From: an uncultured Ruminococcus sp.
GTDB lineage: Bacteria; Bacillota; Clostridia; Oscillospirales; Acutalibacteraceae
Reading direction: 5' to 3'
Assembly (NCBI GenBank): GCA_902768825.1
Contig: CACXMR010000019.1
Location: forward strand, 1-33,111
DNA: 33,111 nt
Made by a program: the position numbers and the translations under genes. Positions 7,801 through 15,665 of this stretch are shown piece after piece; within the stretch, counting starts at the first letter, position 1, and each line of letters starts with the position of its first letter. The notes under the pieces are model-generated. The model was not told the origin of the DNA, searched no databases, and saw nothing but the letters and a program-made list of their open reading frames with translations.

Positions 7801-8986
7801 GATCACTCCGGCAGATCCCGGACAGTATGATCTCTGTGTAAACGTAAAGGACAGCAATGATAACGTTGACGAGAAAGACTTCACATTCAGCGTGACCGCT
7901 CCCCTTACCAATAATTCACAAATCTCCGCAGAAAGCATATTCAAGGGTGAGAGCGTAACCTTTACAGGTGCGGCAAGCGGCGGCACCGAGCCCTATCAGT
8001 TTGCTTATGTGGCAAAAGCTCCTGACGGCAAGTGGTACGTCTTAAAGAACTACAGCACTGATACATCCCACACCTGGAAGCCTGCTTCCCTTGGCAAGTA
8101 TACACTTCAGGTCAAGGTCAAGGACAGCAAGGGCACGGTCGAGATCAAGTCCTTCAACCTCACTGTTTCCACTCTTACAAACAACTCAACCATTTCAGCC
8201 ACAAGTGTCGCAAAGGGTCAGAGCGTAATACTTACAGGTTCCGCAACGGGGGGCGCCGAGCCCTATCAGTTTGCTTATGTTGCATGTGCTCCTGACGGCA
8301 AGTGGAGCGTTTTAAAGAACTACAGCACTGATACATCCTACACCTGGACGCCTGCTTCTCTTGGCAAATACACGGTTCAGATCAAGGTCAAGGACAGCAA
8401 GGGCAAGGTCGAGGTCAAGTCCTTCGTTCTCACTGTTTCCGCGATTGCAAACACCTCGACTATTTCGGCCACAAGCATCGCAAAGGGTCAGAGCATAAAG
8501 CTTACAGCCTCCGCATCCGGCGGCACCGAGCCCTATCAGTTTGCTTATGTAGCACAGGCTCCTGACGGCAAGTGGTACGTTTTGAAGAACTACAGCACGG
8601 CTACCTCTCACACCTGGAAGCCCGCTTCACTTGGCAAGTACACAGTCCAGGTCAAGGTCAAGGACAGCGAGGGCAAGGTCGAGATCAAGTCATTCACCCT
8701 CACTGTTTCCGATCTTACAAACACCTCAACTATTTCGTCCACAAGCATAACAAAGGGTCAGAGCATAGATATCACAGCTTCCGCAACCGGCGGCACCGAG
8801 CCCTATCAGTTTGCTTATGTTGTACAGGCTCCTTCGGGATCATGGACAGTCCTCAAGAACTACAGCACGGCTACCTCTCACACCTGGAAGCCCGCTTCTC
8901 TTGGCAAATACACGGTTCAGGTCAAGGCCAAGGATAAGGATGGTGCTATAGTGATCAAGTCCTTTACCCTCAGCGTCAATTCCTGA
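4847..8986 (+). CDS. Secreted multi-domain alpha-amylase (GH13) with CBM26 and Ig-like repeats
   Basis: 1379 residues from the ATG at 4847, chosen because AAGAAGGAG precedes it and it begins a signal peptide (KKLLSSVLSAACLV, cleavage near AHA-A, about residue 46). The GH13 catalytic domain spans about 52-600: DIVMNHSG near 187, GFRCDTAKH with nucleophile Asp338, MTGEHFGH with acid/base Glu383, and ASHD with Asp450. The layout resembles the MalS-like group (GH13_19); subfamily is tentative. After it come two MucBP-like modules (about 620-760), a CBM26-like starch-binding module (about 763-850, with GGWPGTAM), a third MucBP-like module (about 857-922), and five Ig-like repeats to the end. No dockerin, LPXTG or SLH domain is seen. 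It should hydrolyse alpha-1,4 glucans outside the cell. Confidence 0.95.
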   Translation: MSSKTKSFFKKLLSSVLSAACLVSGTAVMSAAIGSAVSEANLEAHAANPDKLPAFSWDNATVYFLLTDRFKNGDTSNDHAYGRGMNNGSVVNYDMTGSFMGGDFKGITQAIEEGYFDDLGVNAIWLSAPYEQVHGYCVAGEGDSFAHYAYHGYYVLDYTEPDLNFGTKADFKEMVDTAHLHGIRIVMDIVMNHSGYNTMQDMYEFGFGELKSGWDTYYYAHQNVNNSAYHGFINYSANANPSWSDWWGPNWIRCGLPNYNTYGQGPSEQIECLSGLPDFRTESSNLVGIPKFLQTKWEKEGTLEAKQKKYTDDTVTGHISTWLAEWVEEFGVDGFRCDTAKHVGKTEWGQLKAKCVAALKQWRQNNPSAVGADWTDDFWMTGEHFGHSVEKDDYYTTGGFDSMINFDFAPSVNNSLIPSASQVESIYSRYASSINSDPSFNVLTYLASHDTTLIKGDRKYAGSFLLMCPGGIQIYYGDETGRPLDTGAKANADANAGHQLRTFMNWGSIDDDILSHWQKVGQFRNNHLAVGAGAHSVISNYNSSTGYTFSRTYKDDKIVATLFAPVNMDITVDVSGVFADGTDVENFYDNTTGIVTDGKVTFNSGANGTILIQPCTEKRGRVAVTHFDSTRNKVIKTETLSGTIGQSYAVEPLDLFGYTNSSVEGDLTGTFSEEQNQVTIYYTLNDGYAYLTVKYVDAASNSEIAESEEKVYAIGSSYASDLASMQKSIKNYELDADASDLGSGTISETANIVTFRYNYVKPSYLKVHYYNANNWSSVYMYAYTGTDSTLAEPLGGWPGTAMTSESNNWYVLEVPEVESARVLFSNNDSSQEPGAGVPGYELAGEVWLKNKHLLTPSKVNILYVTTGGEILASETLNGFAGDPYATEAKEFDDYELTATPENASGTFGSETITITYTYSSSVPEPAPLTNDSTLSAESIELGQSLTVNASAQGGTAPYQYNALYKLSSSSEWTTAQAYSDNDTIVITPADPGQYDLCVNVKDSNDNVDEKDFTFSVTAPLTNNSQISAESIFKGESVTFTGAASGGTEPYQFAYVAKAPDGKWYVLKNYSTDTSHTWKPASLGKYTLQVKVKDSKGTVEIKSFNLTVSTLTNNSTISATSVAKGQSVILTGSATGGAEPYQFAYVACAPDGKWSVLKNYSTDTSYTWTPASLGKYTVQIKVKDSKGKVEVKSFVLTVSAIANTSTISATSIAKGQSIKLTASASGGTEPYQFAYVAQAPDGKWYVLKNYSTATSHTWKPASLGKYTVQVKVKDSEGKVEIKSFTLTVSDLTNTSTISSTSITKGQSIDITASATGGTEPYQFAYVVQAPSGSWTVLKNYSTATSHTWKPASLGKYTVQVKAKDKDGAIVIKSFTLSVNS
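7904..8983 (+). repeat. Four 270-bp tandem repeats in the amylase gene
   Basis: Near-identical units of exactly 270 bp start at 7904, 8174, 8444 and 8714, each encoding a 90-residue beta-rich module containing GGTEPYQFAYV (or close variants), YSTxTS, PASLGKYT and KSFxLTVS. A more divergent 276-bp unit at 7628-7903 precedes them. Homogeneity rises toward the 3' end, a sign of recent unequal recombination. The family resembles Ig-like or triple-tyrosine-type modules in ruminococcal secreted enzymes. Confidence 0.92.
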
Positions 8987-9022
8987 CATATCACATCTCC
9001 AAAAACACATACATAAATTAAC

Positions 9023-9068
9023 AACCGGCAGAGTACCGCATCAGACGGCGATACTCTGCCGGTTTTTT
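9023..9068 (+). terminator. Rho-independent terminator of the amylase
   Basis: A 12-bp stem, accggcagagta (9024-9035) with tactctgccggt (9052-9063), is followed by a run of six T. It lies 37 bases after the amylase stop codon. Confidence 0.92.
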
Positions 9069-9192
9069 GCATTAACCCAATATCATAACACAGCTCCTAT
9101 GTAATATGAAATTCTACGTCATGAAATACAGGTTTATTTATAAGGGAAAACAGGGTGATAATCAGTTCATAAATAAATGTGTATTCTCACCA

Positions 9193-9221
9193 TTGAAAAA
9201 ATGTACCGGAAATGTTATTAT
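9193..9221 (+). promoter_or_regulatory. Candidate sigma-A promoter for the glycosyltransferase/transporter operon
   Basis: TTGAAA (9193-9198), a 17-base spacer, and TATTAT (9216-9221). It is about 175 bases before the start codon at 9394, so the leader is long. Apart from this, 9069-9393 shows only very short open frames (14-17 codons near 9290) with no convincing support. Confidence 0.5.
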
Positions 9222-9393
9222 AATATAAAGCATTATTGCTATAAATATCTTAATAAGTTGATTTAATATGTGTAAAAGTGGAGTGATGGCTTATGAGAAT
9301 AGTCATTTTCCCGGATATCTGCCCGCATAAAGAGACCGGGATATAAATGCGAAGGAACACAGGCTATTGATGAGATAATAAAGGAGGCACACA

Positions 9394-10863
9394 ATGGCTG
9401 ACAGATCTAAAATAATCTTTGGAAATAAAATGAATTCCTGCGTACAAAGAAACGCCCTTCATAGCAAGCTAAAATACGCTAAAAAATACGGTGATGACAG
9501 CAATGCTGATTACAGTGTGAAGCTGCGTAAGAATCCCTGTCTTTACGATCCCCTGGGAGTGTATGACATCAGGGTGAACGAGGGAGAATCTAACATTCCA
9601 TTTGATAAGGAAAAGGGTATTATAGTGGGTAATATCCGTATGGGCTTCGGTCATTACCGGATATCCATAGCCATGGCGTCTGCGGCTCACGCATTGGGTT
9701 ATACTCCCTACTGGATGGACCTTAATTCCTTTCCCGAGACCACCTGCACAAAAATCATAGGTGCTCAGAACAAACTCTATTCTATGGGCTCTCGCATTTC
9801 CCAAAAAAGCAAGCTATTCAATAAGCTGTTATGGGAGCCTCTTAATTATGAGGGCTTCCGCCAGCTCAGCTATAATGCCACCGATCAGAAAAATTCAGAG
9901 CTGATGGCTGCTGTTTTCAAAAATATACCCAAAGACATACCGGTGATCGGTACACATGTGTGGCCTGCTCAGGCTGCAATACACGCAGGTATGAAATATG
10001 TAGTAAACGCTATTCCCGATAACTGGCCCATGGCTCTGCACCTTGCGGAAGGAAGCATTCATACCATTCAGACACATCAGTCCTATGTGGGTTACCGCAT
10101 ACTTAACGGTATGCAAAAAAGCAGGATACTAAAGCCAATGCCGGCGGACAGCCTGGTTTATACAGGTCATTATATAGATCACGAGCTTACGGCAAATATA
10201 GAGGCTGACTGTGACCGCAGGATAGCCCGCAAGAAGGATAATAAGCCTATGCGTTTTCTTCTGACAATAGGCGGCGCAGGAGCTCAGAGAAAGCTGTTTG
10301 CCGCTGTAATTCGTCATCTGATGCCCGCTGTGTGCAAGAAAAAAGCCGTTCTTTATATCAATGTAGGCGATTATATGCAGGTATGGAATGAGCTTTGTGA
10401 AAAATACAGATGGCTAAGCCGTGCCGCATCGACCCATTTCAATGACTGGGACAATACCGTAAAATTTGCAGAAAAAGCCATTGACGGAGATGTATATGGT
10501 ATCCATGCATTCTGCCACAATAATATTTTTGAGGCGGTATACTGCACTAACCTGCTTATGCGTTCCTGTGATGTGCTGGTAACAAAGCCCAGCGAGCTTG
10601 CTTTTTATCCTCTGCCAAAGCTGTTTCTCAAACGGATCGGCGGGCATGAAAAATGGGGTGCGATACACTCTGCGGAATTCGGCGACGGTACCCTTGAATG
10701 TGCCGATATTCCTCACACCCTGCAAATGATAGATATGTTTATGAATGAGTCGGAAATGTTTACCGATATGTGCGAGCAGATAAAGATCAACAAAACCATC
10801 GGTCTTTATGATGGTGCATACAGGGCTGTGGAATTGGCTTTTAACTCAAAAGCAAAGAACTGA
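9394..10863 (+). CDS. Putative GT-B-fold glycosyltransferase
   Basis: 489 residues, soluble, no signal peptide or membrane segment. The motif GNIRMGFGHYRIS near residues 78-90 resembles the GxGH nucleotide/acceptor loop of MGDG-synthase and MurG-like GT-B enzymes. TIGGAGAQRKLF near 293 looks like the start of the second Rossmann half, and LVTKPSELAFY near 395 is placed like the donor-binding motif of that fold. The fold call is inferred from motif order; the substrate is unknown. The RBS AAGGAGG is 7 bases before the ATG. It is followed 40 bases later by a GPH-family transporter with its own strong RBS, so the two probably form an operon acting on the same glycoside or sugar. Confidence 0.65.
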   Translation: MADRSKIIFGNKMNSCVQRNALHSKLKYAKKYGDDSNADYSVKLRKNPCLYDPLGVYDIRVNEGESNIPFDKEKGIIVGNIRMGFGHYRISIAMASAAHALGYTPYWMDLNSFPETTCTKIIGAQNKLYSMGSRISQKSKLFNKLLWEPLNYEGFRQLSYNATDQKNSELMAAVFKNIPKDIPVIGTHVWPAQAAIHAGMKYVVNAIPDNWPMALHLAEGSIHTIQTHQSYVGYRILNGMQKSRILKPMPADSLVYTGHYIDHELTANIEADCDRRIARKKDNKPMRFLLTIGGAGAQRKLFAAVIRHLMPAVCKKKAVLYINVGDYMQVWNELCEKYRWLSRAASTHFNDWDNTVKFAEKAIDGDVYGIHAFCHNNIFEAVYCTNLLMRSCDVLVTKPSELAFYPLPKLFLKRIGGHEKWGAIHSAEFGDGTLECADIPHTLQMIDMFMNESEMFTDMCEQIKINKTIGLYDGAYRAVELAFNSKAKN

Positions 10864-10903
10864 GGAACACTAAAAAGACAAAAAAACATAAGGAGGCATC
10901 ACC

Positions 10904-12361
10904 ATGAAAAAAGGCAGCTCAAAAAAACCTGATAACAGCATTGAAGGGGCAGTGCCGCTGAAAAGGCTGACTAAACGTCAAATGAGAATATTCGCAATAG
11001 GTCAGCTGGGGTGGTCGACCCTCAGCGGTATTATCAGCGCATGGTTTGTAACATTCTATCTTCCGACGCAAAACGATGTTGACAGCGGTGCTGTACAGTA
11101 TATCGCTCCGGGACTGGTGATCGGGGGCTTTCTGACGATCCTTGGCATTATCACTGCATTGTCTCGTGTATTTGACGCAGTGACCGATCCCCTTATAGCA
11201 TCAATGTCCGACAGAAGCAAAAACAAAAGAGGCAGACGAATCCCGTTTATGCAGTATGCAGCGATCCCTCTTTCCATCGTTACCGTGCTGCTTTTCTGCG
11301 CACCCGTTGAAGAAATAAGCGGGTGGAATGTAGCATGGATCTCCGTGTTTATTGTGCTGTTCTATCTTTTCATGACAATGTACTGCACTCCCTATAATGC
11401 GCTGATCTCCGAATTCGGCAAAACCCAGGACGACCGTATGTATATTTCAACCGCTATCTCTCTTACGTTTTTTGCAGGAACAATGATCGCATATCTGCCC
11501 TTTGTTTTTGCCGGTATGCTGAGAGAAAGCTTAGGCTATTCATGGAGCTATCGTGTCTGCTTTATTGTTTTGGCGGTTATTGCCTGCATCTCAATGCTGA
11601 TCCCCACCTTCTTCCTTAATGAAAAAGAATTTGTTGACGCAAAGCCATCCAAATCGAATATGTTCAAATCTCTGGGTGCAACCTTCAGAAACAAAAACTT
11701 CCGTGTTTTCGTTTTTTCTGACATTATGTACTGGGTGGGCCTTACATTATTCCAGACAGGACTTCCCTTCTTTGTAAAGGTATCGATGAAGCTGGACGAA
11801 TCCTTCACCATGATCTTCCTCGGCGGCATGACCATACTTTCGGCGGCTTTCTACCCCATTGTACCTAAGCTTGTTAAAAAATTCGGCAAGAAAAAGCTGG
11901 TTGTGTCAGGCTTCCTTGGTCTCGCTCTTGCCTATGTAATAGCTGGCTTAATAGGCATAATCGGAGCTGACACTGTTCCCGGCATCGTATACGGTATACT
12001 TATATGTGTTATCGCCGCCTTCCCTATGGCGCTTCTCGGAATAATACCTCAGTCTATCGTTGCTGACGTTGCTGAGGCTGACGGATACGAAACAGGCGAG
12101 AACCGTGAGGGTATGTTCTTTGCGGCAAGAACCTTTGCTATGAAATTCGGTCAGTCACTGGCTATGCTGGTATTTACCACACTTGCCATCATCGGAACAA
12201 CTCAGAATACAGACAGCAATGATATTACGGCTTCTGTACTCGGAATGACTTTTGTTGGCTTTGTAGCTGTTGCATTTTGTACCGCAGGAGCACTTATACT
12301 CAGCTTCTATAATGAGAAAAAAATAATGTCTGCAATTGAAAAGGGGAAGAAAAAGGAATAA
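10904..12361 (+). CDS. GPH-type (glycoside-pentoside-hexuronide:cation) MFS transporter
   Basis: 485 residues with about 12 hydrophobic segments. The loop between helices 2 and 3, DAVTDPLIASMSDRSKNKRG followed by RRIPFMQYAAIP, is the GPH-family signature (compare MelB, XylP, LacS). A second block, ADVAEADGYETGENREGMFF, near residue 385 is also typical of this family. It likely imports a sugar or glycoside by sodium or proton symport. RBS AAGGAGG is 8 bases before the ATG. Its position after the glycosyltransferase-like gene, and close to the amylase, suggests a glucan-derived substrate, but specificity cannot be read from sequence. The terminator at 12467 follows. Confidence 0.9.
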   Translation: MKKGSSKKPDNSIEGAVPLKRLTKRQMRIFAIGQLGWSTLSGIISAWFVTFYLPTQNDVDSGAVQYIAPGLVIGGFLTILGIITALSRVFDAVTDPLIASMSDRSKNKRGRRIPFMQYAAIPLSIVTVLLFCAPVEEISGWNVAWISVFIVLFYLFMTMYCTPYNALISEFGKTQDDRMYISTAISLTFFAGTMIAYLPFVFAGMLRESLGYSWSYRVCFIVLAVIACISMLIPTFFLNEKEFVDAKPSKSNMFKSLGATFRNKNFRVFVFSDIMYWVGLTLFQTGLPFFVKVSMKLDESFTMIFLGGMTILSAAFYPIVPKLVKKFGKKKLVVSGFLGLALAYVIAGLIGIIGADTVPGIVYGILICVIAAFPMALLGIIPQSIVADVAEADGYETGENREGMFFAARTFAMKFGQSLAMLVFTTLAIIGTTQNTDSNDITASVLGMTFVGFVAVAFCTAGALILSFYNEKKIMSAIEKGKKKE

Positions 12362-12466
12362 ATCTGATTTCAGATCAAAAAGTAACCAAACAATAAAGTT
12401 TCCCTCAAGCTACAACCAAATCATGCTAAAGTACCTTTGCACAAGATTATTTTGTTTCTGAATAAG

Positions 12467-12502
12467 CGGCACATCATGCCTTGACCATGGTGTGCCGTTT
12501 TT
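12467..12502 (+). terminator. Rho-independent terminator after the transporter
   Basis: cggcacatcatg (12467-12478) pairs with catggtgtgccg (12486-12497) with one mismatch, then TTTTT. The rest of the gap to 12711 contains no gene that can be supported; TACAAT at 12661-12666 may be a -10 for the next gene, but no good -35 is seen. Confidence 0.85.
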
Positions 12503-12711
12503 CAGTTTCAAAGGCCTGTTCACGTTCTCTGTTAGAGCACAAATGATAACGAGAGTGTCTGATATGTGGCAGGCAACGGCGATTGTGGATATCTCCCGGT
12601 AATCGTAGCAATTCTCTGCTGTGTTATCGCAAAAAAGTAGTCCTTTGCTCTGCAATGTGGTACAATCATAAGTGAACGGTCTGAATGTTATCGAATGAAA
12701 GGATGAGTGCT

Positions 12712-13629
12712 ATGAAAATACTGATTACAGGCGGAACAACATTTGTGAGCAAGTTTGCGGCGGAATATTTTGTTCTCAGGGGGCATGATGTAACCGTTCT
12801 CAACCGAGGAAGCAGGGAGCAGGTCAAGGGGGTCGAATTGATCTGCTGTGATAGAATGCAGCCAGGGGACGCTCTGAAGGGCAGATTTTTTGATGCGGTT
12901 CTCGATATCACCGCTTATACACAGGAGCATATATGTGCCCTTCTTGATTCCGGCGTTGCTTTCGATGATTATGTGTTTATAAGTTCAAGTGCTGTGTATC
13001 CCGAAACAAATCCCCAGCCCTTCACAGAGGAGCAGGAATGCGGACATAACTCTGTCTGGGGGGATTATGGTATGAATAAGCTGAGGGCAGAACGATATCT
13101 GTCAAGCCGTGTCCCTGGTGCGTATATTCTTCGTCCGCCTTATTTCTATGGGAAATATGAAAACCTCTACCGTGAAGCATTTCCCTTTGACTGCGCAATG
13201 CAGGATATGCCGTTTTATATTCCCGGAAGTGGGGAGATGAAGCTCCAGTTTTTTAATGTGCATGATCTGTGCAGGTTTATTGAAATACTGCTGAGCCGGC
13301 ATCCGCAAAATCATGTTTTCAATGTCGGCAGCAATGAAATCGTCACTGTCAGAGAATGGGTGGGGATGTGCTATAAAGCTGCCGGAAAAGAGGCACATTT
13401 TATCAGCGTTGACGAAACGATACCCCAGAGGAATTATTTTTGTTTCTATAATTATGAATATGTGCTGGATGTTTCCAGACAAAACGAGCTTATGCCGGAT
13501 ACCACCGGTTTAATGCAGGGCTTGCAGGAGGAGTATGATTGGTATAAAAACAATACAGACAGTGTTTATTATCGTAAGCCTTATGTTGAGTTTATTGATA
13601 ACAATATCAAGAAGAATACAGGTCTATAA
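12712..13629 (+). CDS. NAD(P)-dependent epimerase/dehydratase (atypical SDR)
   Basis: 305 residues from the ATG at 12712, chosen because the Rossmann strand starts at once (MKILITGGTTFVSKF) and AAAGGATGA lies upstream; a longer in-frame start at 12685 is less likely. The nucleotide loop is TGGTTFVSKF, where the usual last Gly is replaced by Ser. The catalytic set appears as VFISSSAVYP (near 94) and YGMNKLRAE with the Tyr-x3-Lys pair (near 122). LRPPYFYG and VFNVGS are typical of extended or atypical SDRs. It probably acts on a nucleotide sugar or similar metabolite; substrate unknown. It is monocistronic here, between a terminator and the ABC exporter promoter. Confidence 0.85.
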   Translation: MKILITGGTTFVSKFAAEYFVLRGHDVTVLNRGSREQVKGVELICCDRMQPGDALKGRFFDAVLDITAYTQEHICALLDSGVAFDDYVFISSSAVYPETNPQPFTEEQECGHNSVWGDYGMNKLRAERYLSSRVPGAYILRPPYFYGKYENLYREAFPFDCAMQDMPFYIPGSGEMKLQFFNVHDLCRFIEILLSRHPQNHVFNVGSNEIVTVREWVGMCYKAAGKEAHFISVDETIPQRNYFCFYNYEYVLDVSRQNELMPDTTGLMQGLQEEYDWYKNNTDSVYYRKPYVEFIDNNIKKNTGL

Positions 13630-13759
13630 AAGCCATGCTGTTCTGAGGTGCTATCGCCCTGTTTTCAGGCGCCTATAATCCTGCGCATTAGCTGATAGAA
13701 AAAACTTGCCTTAATATGCTCATGCTTTTTTGCCGAGAGTATAAAAAATTGTCATATTG

Positions 13760-13788
13760 TGGAAATCTTTTTAATTTTATGATATACT
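13760..13788 (+). promoter_or_regulatory. Candidate extended -10 promoter for the ABC exporter pair
   Basis: TGGAAA (13760-13765), 17 bases, TATACT (13783-13788) with an extended TG just before (TGATATACT). A GAGGAGG site at 13814 with a possible TTG-started leader ORF follows before the exporter start at 13923. Confidence 0.5.
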
Positions 13789-13922
13789 AAAAAGTGTTAT
13801 TTGTCAGGCTTGAGAGGAGGAATTGTTAGTAGAAATAAAAACTGACGTAAAGGAGTGGGTGCTAATAATTTACACAGAACAAAAAGCATGGAACAACAGC
13901 TTAAAAGAGGAGAAAAAAGAAA

Positions 13923-15665
13923 ATGAAAACTATTTTTTCCAGAGTCAGATTCAATGCCAAGCAGGTAACTGTCATGGTAGTATTTGCGCTGCTTGCATCC
14001 CTTGCACAGCTTGCAGCGCCCTCATTGGTCAGCATGATGATCGACGGAGTAAGTGATAATAACCAGAATATGATCATTTATCTTGCCGTTGCCATGATCA
14101 TACTGTCAGTTGTGGCGTGTATCACAAACATAGTCTCCACGAACCTTGCCGCAAAACTGACGGCACGTTTTTCGGCGGATCTTCGCAAGGAAGTTTTTCA
14201 CAAGGTACAAAGCTTTTCCGCCTCGGAGATGGACAAATTCGGCACAGCATCCCTTATCACCAGGACAACAACGGATGTTACAGTGATCCAGAGCTTTCTT
14301 ATCATGCTGTTCCGCATAGGTCTGTTGGCACCGATGATGGCTGTGATAGGTCTGATCCTTTCCGTTGCGACCACCGGTAAGTTAGCGCTTGTGCTTGCAA
14401 TAGCGGTTCCGCTGCTTATCGTACTTGTTGCAGCGATACTTATCAGAGCAAGTATTCATTCGGCAAAGCTCAGAAAAAAGATCGACAACATCAACAAGCT
14501 CTTTTTAGAGACACTGGAGGGCGTCCGTGTAATACGAGCATTTAACAAACAGGATAACGAGATAGGCCGCTTTGATGAGGCAAACAAGGACGCTACCGAT
14601 GTTTCCCGCAAATCCATAGCTATGTCCGGCATGATGATGCCCGTGGTCTATTTCCTTTTTGGCATTACCTCAGTAGGCGCAATGCTGGTGGGCTCGGTCA
14701 TGGTTGCAAGGAACACCTTTGACGTGTCGGCGTTGGTTGCGGCAACTCAGTATATCAACATGATACTGATCGCAATAATAATGCTGGCGGTGGTTGTGGG
14801 AATGTTCCCGGATGCTTATGCCTGTATGCACAGGATCGCCGAAGTGCTTGAAACCGAAACAAGCATAAAAGACTCCACAAAAGAGACTCCCGCCAAGACC
14901 TGCCGAGGTACGGTTGAGTTCCGTGATGTAGCCTTTTCATATCCCGGAGCAGATGAGCCGGTTATCAAAGGGATAAGCTTTGTATCAAAGCCCGGCGAGA
15001 CAACAGCCATCATCGGCAGGACCGGCTGCGGAAAGTCGAGTATCGTAAAGCTCATTCCCAGGCTTTATGACACGTCCGTGGGCGATGTGCTTGTGGATGG
15101 GGTTAATGTAAAGAAATATAAGCTCTCAGAGCTGAGAGACCTGATAGGCTATGTGCCACAGAAAAACGTGCTCTTCAGCGGAGACATCGCAGAAAACCTG
15201 AATTTTGGCAATGAAAGCGGAAGCGACGCCGAATGGCAGGAAGCTTGCCGCATTGCCTGCGCCGATGAATTCGTAGCAAAAAAGGACGGCACTTTCCATT
15301 ATCAGGTGTCACAGGGAGGAACCAATTTTTCCGGCGGTCAGAGACAAAGGCTTGCAATAGCCAGAGCCGTCATGAAAAAATCAGAGGTATATATTTTTGA
15401 TGACAGCTTTTCCGCTCTGGATATGAAAACGGATAGGCAGCTCAGGCAAAACCTGAAGGAAAGCATGGGAGAATCCACAATGATAGTTGTGGCTCAGCGT
15501 GTCAGCACCATCATGGACGCCACCCGTATCATTGTTTTAGAGAACGGAGAGGCAGTGGGAATAGGAACTCACAAGGAGCTTCTTCGTTCCTGCAGGCTTT
15601 ATCGTGAGATAGCTGAGATACAGTTAGGAAAGGAGGAAGTCGAGCATGAACTGGAAAGTGTTTAA
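13923..15665 (+). CDS. ABC exporter half-transporter (degenerate ATP site subunit)
   Basis: 580 residues: six transmembrane helices in the first 300, then an ATPase domain. Walker A GRTGCGKSS is near 364, signature FSGGQRQRLAIARA near 468, Walker B IFDDSFSALD at 489-498. Asp494 replaces the catalytic Glu, the substitution known in the degenerate site of heterodimeric exporters such as BmrC/BmrD and TM287/288. The gene overlaps the next one by 20 bases, so the two are translationally coupled and should form a heterodimer. Likely substrates are drugs, lipids or peptides; none can be assigned. A GAGGAG site lies about 10 bases before the ATG. Confidence 0.93.
   Translation: MKTIFSRVRFNAKQVTVMVVFALLASLAQLAAPSLVSMMIDGVSDNNQNMIIYLAVAMIILSVVACITNIVSTNLAAKLTARFSADLRKEVFHKVQSFSASEMDKFGTASLITRTTTDVTVIQSFLIMLFRIGLLAPMMAVIGLILSVATTGKLALVLAIAVPLLIVLVAAILIRASIHSAKLRKKIDNINKLFLETLEGVRVIRAFNKQDNEIGRFDEANKDATDVSRKSIAMSGMMMPVVYFLFGITSVGAMLVGSVMVARNTFDVSALVAATQYINMILIAIIMLAVVVGMFPDAYACMHRIAEVLETETSIKDSTKETPAKTCRGTVEFRDVAFSYPGADEPVIKGISFVSKPGETTAIIGRTGCGKSSIVKLIPRLYDTSVGDVLVDGVNVKKYKLSELRDLIGYVPQKNVLFSGDIAENLNFGNESGSDAEWQEACRIACADEFVAKKDGTFHYQVSQGGTNFSGGQRQRLAIARAVMKKSEVYIFDDSFSALDMKTDRQLRQNLKESMGESTMIVVAQRVSTIMDATRIIVLENGEAVGIGTHKELLRSCRLYREIAEIQLGKEEVEHELESV

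Noticed and set aside
7904-8983. CRISPR array or satellite DNA
   Set aside because: The 270-bp periodicity keeps a reading frame and encodes protein modules; there are no short repeats with unique spacers. No CRISPR array was seen anywhere in the window.
8900-8986. Dockerin or sortase signal at the amylase C-terminus
   Set aside because: The protein ends directly after the fifth Ig-like repeat; no calcium-binding dockerin loops, LPXTG or terminal hydrophobic helix are present.
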